64,000 nt of DNA from Paenibacillus sp. FSL H7-0737 (GCF_000758545.1 NZ_CP009279.1:1860001-1924000), one strand, 5' to 3'; positions 25,723 through 34,371 are shown, counted from the first letter of the stretch. Numbers and translations: made by a program. The notes: a model not told the origin generated them from the letters alone.

Positions 25723-26126
25723 TTGATCAGATCCATTTCTTTCTTCAAAGCTTCTAACTGTTTGCTAACTTCGCTCAATTGCGTATATAGCTTATTACTA
25801 TTGTCTGTCTTGGCACTTGCATTATCTTTAGTGAAGGTTAATAGTTCGTTAAAACTTTGTACTGTATTCTGCAATTCCTTCACTTCTTCAGTGAGAACGG
25901 CAATTTTCGACTCATAGTCGGTCTTCAGAACGGTAAGCTGCTGCTGGCTCTGATTGCTAAGTTCGCTCAGCACTTGCTGCTTCAAATGGTTTGTGTAGCT
26001 GTATACAGCATATACACCGATTCCAATCATCACGATCCAGAACAGTAAAAACCATTTTACGGAAGGGCCGCTTCTCACAGCAGCACGGCGCGAGTGTACC
26101 GGGGACGTTTCCGCTAGCGGTTGCAT
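25719..26126 (-). CDS. Membrane-anchored coiled-coil protein
   Basis: A 135-residue protein with a short basic N-terminus, one membrane helix (WFLLFWIVMIGIGVYAVY) and a C-terminal half with a heptad pattern (QQQLTVLKTDYESKIAVL onward) predicted to be coiled coil. The start is the ATG at 26126 after GAGGTGAT; the frame extends ten codons further upstream without support. It is coupled by a 4-base overlap to the NAGPA-domain gene, so it may tether or position that enzyme. No family name is recognised. Confidence 0.75.
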   Translation of the reverse strand: MQPLAETSPVHSRRAAVRSGPSVKWFLLFWIVMIGIGVYAVYSYTNHLKQQVLSELSNQSQQQLTVLKTDYESKIAVLTEEVKELQNTVQSFNELLTFTKDNASAKTDNSNKLYTQLSEVSKQLEALKKEMDLIK

Positions 26127-26409
26127 TTGATCACCTCGGGTTGGTCTTTTTTTCAAGTCCCCATTCTATCAGACTTTGACTAGTTTCGCAAAAATGTAAG
26201 AGAGTGTGAAAACTAGAAAAAGTAATTGCATCCTATTAAACTACTGCGATACAATTTCTATAGATTGGAATTTCTGATAGACGTACTCAAGGTAACCAGC
26301 GAGAGAATAAACGAACAAGTCATCATACTTCCTTGCTTGCGTTTAAACCGGAAACGCTGCGGCGCTTTCCTTTCTGGATGATTATATAAAGCAGGGGGTC
26401 TGGGCATTA

Positions 26410-27066
26410 ATGATGAAGGTTTGGCAGGTGGTTATTGTGGGGTGTCATCCTACAAGTATGCTGGGGACAAAATTGATTTTGGAAGAGGGAGGAGAGCTTA
26501 AAGTTCTAGGAATGTATTCAACTTGGGACGAAGGCGCTTCCATCGTAAGGGAAAAGAATCCCGAGCTAGTGCTGGCAGATTATCATATGCCTGAAGGTAA
26601 TATTGAGAGTGTGCTGTTAAATATGAAAAAAAGCTCACCAAACTCACATTTTGTCGTAATGACGGATGAAGACGGCAGGGATCTGCTTCAGCCCCTCATA
26701 GAGCTGGGAGCCAGCGGGATCTTCTCCAAAGGAGCTTCTCCTCATCAGCTTTTACAGCTGATCCTGGGTTTGCGGGTGGGTTTTCTTTCAATGCCGCTAG
26801 AATGGATAGAAAAAGGATCCTGGCCGATTTCGACTTCTAAAGGACTGGATGATGTTCTTCAATTGACACAGACAGAGATGTTTATTATGGAGCGAATCGT
26901 TCAGGGGATTACTTATGATAAAATAGCGCTTGAAATTGCAGTAAGTCGTCGTTCGATTGACAATTACTTGCGCAAAATTTATGTGAAGCTTGATGTTTCG
27001 ACGCGAGCGCAGGCCATTGAGAAATTTGCTCTCTTTTCAAGACAAAACAGGCAAATCTACGCATAA
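26410..27066 (+). CDS. ComA/NarL-like regulator with degenerate receiver
   Basis: A 218-residue protein with a receiver-like domain and a LuxR-type helix-turn-helix (about 150-205; LTQTEMFIMERIVQG, SRRSIDNYLRKIYVKLDV). The helix-turn-helix recalls ComA. In the receiver, Asp57 (LVLADYHMP) and Lys107 (FSKGAS) are kept. The acidic pair that binds magnesium is replaced by Gly11-Cys12 in IVGCHP, so normal phosphorylation is doubtful. No kinase gene adjoins. The ATG at 26410 (or the adjacent one at 26413) follows GCAGGGGGT at a long distance. A GGAAACGC/GCGCTTTCC inverted repeat upstream may be an operator. Confidence 0.8.
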   Translation: MMKVWQVVIVGCHPTSMLGTKLILEEGGELKVLGMYSTWDEGASIVREKNPELVLADYHMPEGNIESVLLNMKKSSPNSHFVVMTDEDGRDLLQPLIELGASGIFSKGASPHQLLQLILGLRVGFLSMPLEWIEKGSWPISTSKGLDDVLQLTQTEMFIMERIVQGITYDKIALEIAVSRRSIDNYLRKIYVKLDVSTRAQAIEKFALFSRQNRQIYA

Positions 27067-27209
27067 CCCAAGCTATACGACATAATGACGGGAAAGGCGG
27101 AATATTCTTGAAATAGAAGAAAGAAAGCATATCACGTTTAATGGATAATCGTTCTCGAAAGAGGATAACTTAGCCATTTCTACTTGGTACTAGGGAAGGG
27201 GGATTTCGC

Positions 27210-28427
27210 ATGCTTTACCAATTTTCTGCTCGCGCGCACACACTGCTATCGTCACCGCTTCTAAGTATTCGCACCCAAACACGGAGAAGCTCCATGATAT
27301 CGCTTGCTGAAGAATTACCAGCGGAAGAACTGTTCCCATTATCGCTGCTTGCCGAAGCAGCCTCTACGGTGATATCTGCAGATGCAGGAGCACTTCAATA
27401 TGGTGATCCTGCAGGGTATGGTCCACTTCGGGAGTGGCTTGCCGGGGATTGGCTCAGAGAAAAAGGGGTAACTGTTACTGAGGGTGGAGTTCTGCTAACA
27501 ACGGGGAGCCAGCAAGCGATTGATTTGTTGTCGCGGGTGTATATTGATCCGGGAGATCGTGTATTAGTAGAAAATCCGACATCTCCAGGATTCTTACAAA
27601 CTCTTCGGATGCAGGGTGCCATCATTATTCCTGTAGAGGGTGACTTGGACGGGCTTCATCCAGATCATTTGCGGAGGCAAATTGAACTGCATAAGCCTAA
27701 GATGTTGTTCGCAACACCAAGCTTTACGAATCCAAGTGGCATCCTATGGAGCTTAGAGAGACGGCGTGAGGTGTTGGATCTTTGCATCGCGTATAACATC
27801 CTGATTGTAGAAGATGATTCTTATGGTGATCTACATTTCCAGAAGTATGGTGAACATTGGGCCACAAGATATCCATCCTTGTATGCGCTGGAAAATATAA
27901 GTGATGGCGGACACGTATTATATATCGGTTCGTTCAGCAAGACCGTTGCGCCCGCGCTGCGGACGGGCTGGGCTGCAGGTAGCCGGGAAGTGATCGGGAT
28001 GATGGCTGCTGCCAAGCAGATGGCAGACTGGCAATCGAGCGCATTAAATCAGCGGCTCTTGCATCATTTATTGGATGTGACCGCTTTTGATCTTCGTGAG
28101 CATATTGCGCAGCTGAACCGAGAATATAACACCCGACTGAAGTTAATGGTTGAACTGCTAAAACGTCCAGCTTGGAAAGGAAGCTCCTACGACCTGCCGT
28201 CAGGAGGTATGTTTCTATGGGTATCTCCACCGGAGGGGATGGATGTTATGGCACTGCTAAAATGTGCGCTAGGTAAGGGAGTGGCATTTTTGCCAGGACC
28301 GTTATGTAGCGTAGATGGAAGCGGAAATCACATTCGTCTTAACTTCAGCCATCCCGGCCGGGATGAGCTGCTTCTCGGCATGAATCTGATGAGCGAGGCG
28401 GTTAAGGAGTTCACGGCTCGGAGTTAG
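27210..28427 (+). CDS. PLP-dependent aminotransferase, LysN/aminoadipate-type
   Basis: A 405-residue fold-type I aminotransferase. It has YGDPAGYGPLREWLA, TTGSQQAIDLL, TPSFTNPSG and the PLP lysine Lys244 in GSFSKTVAPALRTGW. The sequence belongs to the group that includes 2-aminoadipate transaminases and the catalytic half of MocR regulators, but there is no GntR DNA-binding domain. Substrate is uncertain: an aromatic or branched amino acid or alpha-aminoadipate are possible. AAGGGGGAT precedes the start. It is a single gene. Confidence 0.85.
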   Translation: MLYQFSARAHTLLSSPLLSIRTQTRRSSMISLAEELPAEELFPLSLLAEAASTVISADAGALQYGDPAGYGPLREWLAGDWLREKGVTVTEGGVLLTTGSQQAIDLLSRVYIDPGDRVLVENPTSPGFLQTLRMQGAIIIPVEGDLDGLHPDHLRRQIELHKPKMLFATPSFTNPSGILWSLERRREVLDLCIAYNILIVEDDSYGDLHFQKYGEHWATRYPSLYALENISDGGHVLYIGSFSKTVAPALRTGWAAGSREVIGMMAAAKQMADWQSSALNQRLLHHLLDVTAFDLREHIAQLNREYNTRLKLMVELLKRPAWKGSSYDLPSGGMFLWVSPPEGMDVMALLKCALGKGVAFLPGPLCSVDGSGNHIRLNFSHPGRDELLLGMNLMSEAVKEFTARS

Positions 28428-28667
28428 GTGGGTGCTGATCCATTGTACCGTGAAGAGTGTGCTTAATGAATGTTTAAGGAATCTGATGGATCGGACATCA
28501 AAATGTGATGAACAGGTTGATGAGCGGTCAAATGCAAAGGCAGATGTGCGATCAGATGCGCAAGGTGATGTGTTGCAGGTTGAACTGGCAGCTCAATTTA
28601 TGACACACCGGAAAATCATAACAGACAGAGTGAGGCATTAGGCAAGGAGTAGAGTGCGAGGGGTTCA

Positions 28668-28854
28668 TTATAGGGGATTTCTCCCTATAACTGGCTGATT
28701 TATATTCTGGAATGGAGATTATAGGGAATCTCTCCCTATAAATTTCAGAAAAAGCCCTTTTTGTGGAGTAATCTATGCATTTATAGGGAGGAATTCCCTA
28801 TATATCGGATTTTAGTGCGTATATTGAGTAATTATAGGGATGATTTCCCTTTAA
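28668..28854. repeat. Array B: four 23-bp palindromes with 51/62/51 spacing
   Basis: Copies start at 28668, 28719, 28781 and 28832. Each is TTATAGGGA (first copy ends GGGG), five variable bases, then TCCCTATAA or a one-base variant. The linkers are 28, 39 and 28 bp. The architecture matches array A at 4928-5113. Confidence 0.9.
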
Positions 28855-28925
28855 TTTAACTTATCAGCTTGAGACTAATACTTCGAAGGTTAGTTCTGTT
28901 TCTATGGCTTAACGGATTGGAACAC

Positions 28926-28955
28926 AAAAAGCATCCCGTTGATGGGATGCTTTTT
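28926..28955 (+). terminator. Strong hairpin terminator, probably bidirectional
   Basis: AAAAAGCATCCC and GGGATGCTTTTT enclose a 5-6 base loop. A and T runs on both sides would allow termination from either direction. Confidence 0.8.
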
Positions 28956-29002
28956 GGCGTTACCTAGACATTGTTACGTGTGCATTAGAATAATAAGTTT
29001 AA

Positions 29003-29098
29003 AGTCCGAGTGAAAGATCAGAACCTGATTAAAAGACGAAAATCGAAGTGAAAGTTCAAAATCGGATAATGATAAAAGTCAGAGTGAAAGATCAAAAG
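29003..29098. repeat. Three imperfect direct repeats, period about 37 bp
   Basis: AGTCCGAGTGAAAGATCAGA (29003), AATCGAAGTGAAAGTTCAAA (29041) and AGTCAGAGTGAAAGATCAAA (29077) share the core AGTGAAAGNTCA. They lie just downstream of the minus-strand DUF2161 gene. Confidence 0.7.
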
Positions 29099-29166
29099 CA
29101 GAGAAAAAGATAAAGGCTCCAGCAAAAAATTGAAATTGAAAGAATTTTTTGCTTAGCATAGGCGAG

Positions 29167-30105
29167 CTAATTACTGTGATGATTGCTGTCATGGGGTACG
29201 CCGCCAGTTATAGCGGCGTATTCTACTAGCGCGGCCTGACCGGCTGGAGTCAGGGTATAGCGCCCACGGCTGACACGGTGGAACCAGCCGTAGTAGTTGT
29301 GCTGCAGCATAGCGGCGGCGTTCGGTACGCCGCTACGCTTCCGCAGTTCGGCCGGAGAGATCCCGGCCGAGCGGGCGCTTGAGGCAGCGCTAGGGGCACC
29401 GCTTCGCGTGCCAGCCGCCGCTGCCTCCCGTGCTGCCGTGTCCCCGGCAGCACGCCCCTCCGGCGCTGCGCTCAGCGCCGGAGCCTGTGCAGCGGTGCTC
29501 GCCGCTGCACGTTTGCCCGCTGCGAGCGAAGCCTTCGCAGCGGCCTTCTCGGCAGCGACGGCGGCTTCCGCCTCCGCTGCCTGCAGAGAAAGCGCGACAC
29601 GCAGCGCTTTCTCTCGGTAGGCCGTCACGAGCTTGACGCGCGTGCTGCCGCCGATGTTGTAGTCTCCGCTGCGCTCGCGGAACTCATAGAGCAGGCGCTC
29701 GCGCCGCCGCTTGTTGCTGCGCTGCGCAGGTGGCGTCTCGTCCGGCTCGACGAGCACCTCGACCAGCGGGGCCTTGGTCTTATAAAAAACAACGGTGATC
29801 AGCCCGAGACCAAGACGGCGGCACAGTCCGCTAAGCTCGCCCCAGCGCTGGTTTACCGCCCCTTTTTTATCACGGACACGTTCTACTGCGAGATAGACCG
29901 TAGGACTGAGCTTTAGCCGTTCTACCCCTTGCAGAAGCAAGGCGAGGTTGAACGATTTTTTCATCTCTACGATTAGAGGGTGCTCTAAATCCTCACGAAT
30001 ACCCACCAAATCACAAGTCCGAACCTCACCCTTGATGCTGTATCCTTGCTTTTCAAAAAAAACCTTCAAAGGAGCATACAGCTCCGTTTCATGTCGTACC
30101 GCCAT
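29167..30105 (-). CDS. DUF2161-like PD-(D/E)XK nuclease-fold protein with Ala-rich insert
   Basis: A 312-residue protein. The N-terminal part (about 1-130) fits the DUF2161 family with a restriction-endonuclease-like core: Asp32 in TCDLVGI and Glu47-x-Lys49 in VEMKK. A very Ala-rich, GC-rich linker (about 170-245) follows. The C-terminus (PAELRKRSGVPNAAAM, WFHRVSRGRYTLTPAG) looks like a winged helix. The 3' half of the gene has far higher GC content than its neighbours. The activity, whether nuclease or phosphodiesterase, is unproven. It is divergent from prkA. Confidence 0.75.
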   Translation of the reverse strand: MAVRHETELYAPLKVFFEKQGYSIKGEVRTCDLVGIREDLEHPLIVEMKKSFNLALLLQGVERLKLSPTVYLAVERVRDKKGAVNQRWGELSGLCRRLGLGLITVVFYKTKAPLVEVLVEPDETPPAQRSNKRRRERLLYEFRERSGDYNIGGSTRVKLVTAYREKALRVALSLQAAEAEAAVAAEKAAAKASLAAGKRAAASTAAQAPALSAAPEGRAAGDTAAREAAAAGTRSGAPSAASSARSAGISPAELRKRSGVPNAAAMLQHNYYGWFHRVSRGRYTLTPAGQAALVEYAAITGGVPHDSNHHSN

Positions 30106-30285
30106 AGTGTCACTCCCGTAGCTCTTTTTTTCGGGTTCTCATTAAGGTTTTACTGCGATTTTATGATTCTCTATTATAGCACAGCAAAAAAGAGGTCAAC
30201 TATTCTGCGCTTGCCGCATAGGTATGTAATACACTTTTTAACGCTATAGGAGAGCAAGTAGGAGCGCAAGAGGAGGCAGCGAGCA

Positions 30286-32181
30286 ATGGATATTTTTGAG
30301 CGAATAGCTTCGTATCGGGCTGAGAACGACCGTTTGGCGTGGAGCGGGACCTTCAAGCAATATATAGAACTTTTGAAAAAAGACCCCTCTCCCGCAAAAA
30401 CCGCTCACTCCCGCGTTTATGACATGATCAAGTCGCATGGCGTAGAGGACATAAACGGACGCAAACGTTATAAGTTTTTTGAACAGGAGATTTTTGGACT
30501 TGATCGTGCAGTCGAAAAGTTAGTGGAGGAATATTTTCATTCTGCAGCACGCCGGCTAGATGTTCGTAAACGGATTCTGTTATTGATGGGACCTGTCAGT
30601 GGGGGGAAATCGACCCTAGTCACGCTGTTAAAAAGAGGGTTGGAACAATACTCGCGGACGGATGCGGGTGCGGTATATGCGGTTGAGGGCTGCCCGATGC
30701 ATGAGGACCCACTACATTTGATCCCCCTGGAGCTTCGTCCAGAGATTGAAAAAGAACTCGGTGTGCGTATTGAGGGCAACTTGTGCCCGTCCTGCCAGAT
30801 GCGGCTGAGAAATGATTATGCCGGAGATATTGAGCAGGTTAAAGTGGCTCGTGTCATTTTGTCAGAAGAAGAGCGGGTAGGGATTGGTACTTTTAGTCCA
30901 TCCGATCCGAAGTCGCAAGATATCGCCGATTTGACAGGAAGTATCGACTTTTCGACCATTACTGAATTTGGTTCGGAATCCGATCCACGCGCTTACCGTT
31001 TTGATGGAGAGCTGAACAAAGCTAACCGTGGGCTGATGGAATTTCAAGAAATGCTCAAATGCGATGAAAAGTTTCTATGGAATCTGCTGTCACTGACGCA
31101 AGAAGGCAATTTCAAGGCTGGCCGGTTCGCGCTGATCAGTGCGGATGAAATGATCATAGCTCACACCAATGAAACCGAGTATAAGTCGTTTATTTCTAAT
31201 AAAAAGAATGAAGCGCTCCAGTCCCGTATGATTGTTATGCCTGTTCCGTATAACCTCAGAGTATCGGAAGAGGAAAAAATCTACGCGAAGCTGATCGCCC
31301 AGAGTGATATGAACCATGTGCATATTGCGCCGCATGCGCTGCGTGCCGCTGCTATTTTCTCGATCCTGACCCGTCTGAAAGAAAGTAAAAAGCAGGGCAT
31401 GGATTTGATCAAAAAGCTTCGCATGTATGATGGTGAAGAGGTCGAAGGCTACAAAGAAGCAGATCTCAAGGAGATGCAAACGGAGTATTTGGATGAAGGC
31501 ATGTCCGGAATAGATCCGCGGTATGTTATCAACCGGATTTCCAGCGCTTTGATCAAAGGTGATCTGCAGTGCATGAACGCACTGGATGTGTTGCGTGCAA
31601 TTAAAGACGGCCTGGATCAGCATCCATCGATTACAAAAGAGGAGCGGGAGCGTTATTTGAACTTCATCTCCATTGCCCGCAAAGAATATGATATTTTAGC
31701 TAAAAGCGAAGTGCAAAAGGCCTTCGTCTACTCCTTTGAGGAGTCCGCCAAGACATTATTTGAGAATTATCTCGATAATATCGAAGCCTTCTGCAATTGG
31801 TCCAAAATCCGTGATCCGCTGACGGATGAGGAGATGGAGCCGGATGAGCGGTTAATGCGTTCGATTGAAGAGCAAATCGGTATCTCTGAGAATGCGAAAA
31901 AAGCGTTCCGTGAAGAGATCCTGATCCGGATTTCCGCGTATTCACGCAAAGGGAAGAAATTCGAGTACAACAACCACGACCGCCTACGGGAAGCGATTGA
32001 GAAGAAGCTATTCACAGATCTCAAAGATATCGTCAAAATCACCACCTCGTCCAAAACGCCGGATGAAAGTCAGCTTAAACGGATCAATGAGGTGTGCGCT
32101 AGACTTATTGATGGGCATCACTATTGCCCAATTTGCGCTAATGAGCTGCTGAAGTATGTGGGCAGTCTGCTTAATCGGTAA
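30286..32181 (+). CDS. prkA: PrkA-type AAA+ protein (serine kinase family)
   Basis: A 631-residue PrkA. The N-terminal AAA+ domain has P-loop GPVSGGKST (102-110), and a C-terminal PrkA domain follows. Cysteine pairs at CPSCQM and CPICANE suggest metal binding. In B. subtilis PrkA is an early sporulation protein described as a Ser kinase and more recently as a AAA+ protease-like factor. AGAGGAGG precedes the start. In many genomes prkA lies with yhbH and spoVR; here spoVR is 2.2 kb away on the other strand and yhbH is missing. A terminator follows the gene. Confidence 0.93.
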   Translation: MDIFERIASYRAENDRLAWSGTFKQYIELLKKDPSPAKTAHSRVYDMIKSHGVEDINGRKRYKFFEQEIFGLDRAVEKLVEEYFHSAARRLDVRKRILLLMGPVSGGKSTLVTLLKRGLEQYSRTDAGAVYAVEGCPMHEDPLHLIPLELRPEIEKELGVRIEGNLCPSCQMRLRNDYAGDIEQVKVARVILSEEERVGIGTFSPSDPKSQDIADLTGSIDFSTITEFGSESDPRAYRFDGELNKANRGLMEFQEMLKCDEKFLWNLLSLTQEGNFKAGRFALISADEMIIAHTNETEYKSFISNKKNEALQSRMIVMPVPYNLRVSEEEKIYAKLIAQSDMNHVHIAPHALRAAAIFSILTRLKESKKQGMDLIKKLRMYDGEEVEGYKEADLKEMQTEYLDEGMSGIDPRYVINRISSALIKGDLQCMNALDVLRAIKDGLDQHPSITKEERERYLNFISIARKEYDILAKSEVQKAFVYSFEESAKTLFENYLDNIEAFCNWSKIRDPLTDEEMEPDERLMRSIEEQIGISENAKKAFREEILIRISAYSRKGKKFEYNNHDRLREAIEKKLFTDLKDIVKITTSSKTPDESQLKRINEVCARLIDGHHYCPICANELLKYVGSLLNR

Positions 32182-32590
32182 AAGAATACAAGTACATTTG
32201 CGGCCACCATTTGGTGGTCTTTTTTTTGTGATAGATATTTTTTACGTGTTTCAATACGTGATATTGTGTGGAATTAGGCTTTGGTCGCGCGACCGAAAAG
32301 TAATGCACGAACAATGAAAAGTAGCAGGGGAGCAGACGCCCATACAGGAAAAAATTGCAAATGTATATTATTTTATATGGCATAGCTCTTTAAGTTAGTA
32401 ATTCCGCAAATCTGCAGCTTTTGAGCTAGATGAGGGCGATATCAATGTAAAAAACTGCACATTTGCAGGTTTTTATGACAGCTAACTAAAGAAAGTGTTA
32501 GATCATACAACATCATACAGCTCAGCAAAACAGGAACAATCCTACTTGCTTGCAGTTGATATAATGAAATCACCGTACGGGGGAAGGCTG
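32182..32590. other. Intergenic region prkA to AraC/GyrI-like gene
   Basis: After the prkA terminator there are two TACGTG direct repeats (32234-32253), a perfect 12-bp palindrome GGTCGCGCGACC at about 32284-32295, and a hairpin AAAAACTGCA/TGCAGGTTTTT at 32449-32475. The last may be a terminator or part of the next gene's leader. No gene was recognised. Confidence 0.6.
32202..32228 (+). terminator. Terminator after prkA
   Basis: GGCCACCA, a short loop, TGGTGGTC, then eight T. Confidence 0.9.
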
Positions 32591-33490
32591 GTGCTGCACT
32601 TGAATTACAGTAAAGATATAGAGAAATGTGTTGAATATATTGAAGCTCATATCAAAGAAAATATAACAGTGGAAGAAATAGCCGCTGAGGTTGGATATTC
32701 GGTGTATCATTTTTGCCGAGTGTTCAGCTTATGCAAGGAAATGTCCGTGATGGAATATGTGCGGAGCCGGAAATTATCTTTAGCGTCCATTGAATTGTTT
32801 GCCGGCAGAAGAATCATTGATATCGCGCTGGACTATGGTTTTGAGACACAAAGTGGTTTCACTAAGGCCTTTCGTAAGGCTTTTGGCTATAGCCCGACAC
32901 AGTATGCCGCACGGATGGACGGATTTACTAAAGGAAAAACACTAATTGAAATCGGAGGTTTTATAATGAACCCTGTTATTGTTCGCAAGCCTGCATTTAA
33001 GGTCGCTGGGTATGGGATCCAAACTAATGTTGCTGGAAGTATGTACACCAAGGATATTGCATCTTTTTGGAGTCATTATGAGGGTGAGAATCTGGAGTCC
33101 AAAATGTATAAAATACTAAACCCGCCTAAACACGGAGAAGTCGGCTTATGTATTCCTTCCTCAGATAATGGCAATGCGACTTATCTTCTAGGTGTTATTG
33201 TAGAGGACTACTCCAAGGTGGAAGATGATATGTTGACGATGGATGTGCCAGAAGCCGAGTATGCTGTGTTCACAACGCCGCCAGTGGATACATCAACGGA
33301 TACAGAGCAAATACAGTTTGCACAGGTTATAAAAAGCACATGGAAGTACATCTTCGAAGAATGGTTTAAGGATAGTGGCTACGATTATGATGATAGTAAG
33401 CTGGATTTCGAATTCTATGATGAACGCTGCCACTCGCGGCCGGATACGGTGATGGAGATTTATGTTCCTGTGAAAAAATCGACCGAATGA
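32591..33490 (+). CDS. AraC-family regulator with GyrI-like effector domain
   Basis: A protein of about 299 residues. The N-terminal AraC/XylS DNA-binding domain has two helix-turn-helix units (NITVEEIAAEVGYSVYHF; IIDIALDYGFETQSGFTKA). The C-terminal GyrI/Rob-like domain (from MNPVIVRKPAFKVAGYG) binds small molecules in relatives such as Rob and SoxS-like multidrug regulators. The frame is open from 32495, but homologues begin close to NYSKDIEKCVEYIE. GTG at 32591 or TTG at 32600, both after GGGGGAAGG, are the best starts. Its target is unknown. Confidence 0.82.
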   Translation: MLHLNYSKDIEKCVEYIEAHIKENITVEEIAAEVGYSVYHFCRVFSLCKEMSVMEYVRSRKLSLASIELFAGRRIIDIALDYGFETQSGFTKAFRKAFGYSPTQYAARMDGFTKGKTLIEIGGFIMNPVIVRKPAFKVAGYGIQTNVAGSMYTKDIASFWSHYEGENLESKMYKILNPPKHGEVGLCIPSSDNGNATYLLGVIVEDYSKVEDDMLTMDVPEAEYAVFTTPPVDTSTDTEQIQFAQVIKSTWKYIFEEWFKDSGYDYDDSKLDFEFYDERCHSRPDTVMEIYVPVKKSTE

Positions 33491-33499
33491 TGTGTTAGG

Positions 33500-33673
33500 G
33501 CAAATGCTGCTCCGTGATGATCGTAACTTCGGGGAATGTTTGGACTTTCGGTCGCTGTTGTCTCTGGATTTATTGATTATTCCTTAGCGGATTAAATCCA
33601 GAAACAAAGGCGAACGCTACGCTCCTACAGTTCCAAACTTCCCCTACGTTACTTTCACCTCTGCAGCATTTGC
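33500..33673. repeat. 174-bp imperfect inverted repeat (MITE/REP-like)
   Basis: The ends are GCAAATGCTGC and its exact complement. Moving inward the pairs GTAAC/GTTAC, GGGGAA/TTCCCC, GTTTGGACT/AGTTCCAAAC and CTGGATTTA/TAAATCCAG are in the correct order. It would fold into one long hairpin. No transposase frame lies inside. Confidence 0.75.
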
Positions 33674-33718
33674 AAAGTTCAATTATTCAGTCGATACGGG
33701 GTGTCGACGTAAGAAGGT

Positions 33719-33750
33719 CCGCAGCGGGTTATACGCTGCGGGCTTTCTCA
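33719..33750 (+). terminator. Hairpin terminator upstream of the GNAT gene
   Basis: CCGCAGCG, loop GGTTATA, CGCTGCGG, followed by GCTTTCTCATTT. It would end transcription from the AraC/GyrI-like gene. Confidence 0.65.
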
Positions 33751-33839
33751 TTTATTGTAGGTTGATTGACGCTTATCCCCTCCCGTAGTCTAATAGATTA
33801 AATAGACGTGTAACTTGATAATCTCGGGGAGTGAAACAG

Positions 33840-34271
33840 ATGATTAGAGAAGCAAAAGTAGAGGACTGGAAAGACATATCCGAATTATTAGAGCAGTTGG
33901 GTTATTCAGAGACAGAAGCGTTCATGCAAGAAAAAATAGAAAAGCTAGTCCTGCATCCGGATGAGGAATTATTAGTTTTCGAGGAAGATCATAAAGTAGT
34001 CGCTTGCATTTCCATGCATTACATACCTCAATTAGGGCTCACAGGGGATACTGCAATTATAAGCTATCTTGTGGTAAGTAATGCCATTAGGAGTAAGGGA
34101 ATTGGACGGATGCTTGAGGAATATTGCACTGATTTAGCTAGAAAAAGAAACTGTGACCGAATTCAAGTTCATTGCCACTCCAGAAGAACTGATGCGCATA
34201 GATTTTATGCCCGACAAGGATTTACTGAAGCTCCAAAATATTTTTCAAAGATGTTAAATGAATCCGAATAA
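33840..34271 (+). CDS. GNAT-family N-acetyltransferase
   Basis: A 143-residue GNAT fold protein: MIREAKVEDWKDISELL at the N-terminus, the central strand ISYLVVSNAIRSKGIGRMLEE with the acetyl-CoA loop (RSKGIGRML), and HRFYARQGFTE near the end. It transfers an acetyl group from acetyl-CoA to an unknown amine. The frame opens at a GTG at 33831, but the spacing to CGGGGA favours the ATG at 33840. It is a single gene, with a shared terminator facing spoVR. Confidence 0.85.
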   Translation: MIREAKVEDWKDISELLEQLGYSETEAFMQEKIEKLVLHPDEELLVFEEDHKVVACISMHYIPQLGLTGDTAIISYLVVSNAIRSKGIGRMLEEYCTDLARKRNCDRIQVHCHSRRTDAHRFYARQGFTEAPKYFSKMLNESE

Positions 34272-34286
34272 TAAACAGACCAAATA

Positions 34287-34336
34287 AAGAGCGGCAGACC
34301 AGGGACGTACTACGCGTCCAGTTCTGCCGCTTTATT
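34287..34336. terminator. Bidirectional terminator between GNAT gene and spoVR
   Basis: AAAGAGCGGCAGACCAGGGACG and the complementary arm ending CTGCCGCTTT form a long imperfect stem with T runs on both strands. Confidence 0.8.
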
Positions 34337-34371
34337 ATTCAAGCAATAGAGCACTGTTCACTTATTCCTCT

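Larger units (their letters stand above)
28428..29166. other. 739-bp gap between convergent genes with repeat arrays
   Basis: The gap holds four palindromes at 28668-28854, a strong hairpin terminator at 28926-28955, three imperfect direct repeats at 29003-29098 and a weak AT-rich hairpin at 29120-29153. An open frame at 28432-28641 has no ribosome site and no recognisable domain, so no gene is called. Confidence 0.75.
33491..33839. other. Intergenic region with large inverted repeat
   Basis: The gap is mostly filled by the inverted repeat at 33500-33673 and a GC-rich hairpin at 33719-33741 (CCGCAGCG/CGCTGCGG). A short leader to the acetyltransferase gene follows. No gene was seen. Confidence 0.75.

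Noticed and set aside
28432..28641. 69-codon open frame after the PLP aminotransferase
   Set aside because: It has no ribosome site or recognisable domain and an unlikely composition, and it lies in a repeat-rich gap.
29003..29098. CRISPR-like direct repeats
   Set aside because: There are only three copies, the repeats are imperfect and the intervening sequence is too short; no cas gene is in the window.
29297..29620. Long plus-strand alanine-rich open frames inside the DUF2161 gene
   Set aside because: They are the antisense shadow of the GC-rich alanine-coding linker of the minus-strand gene; they have no ribosome site.
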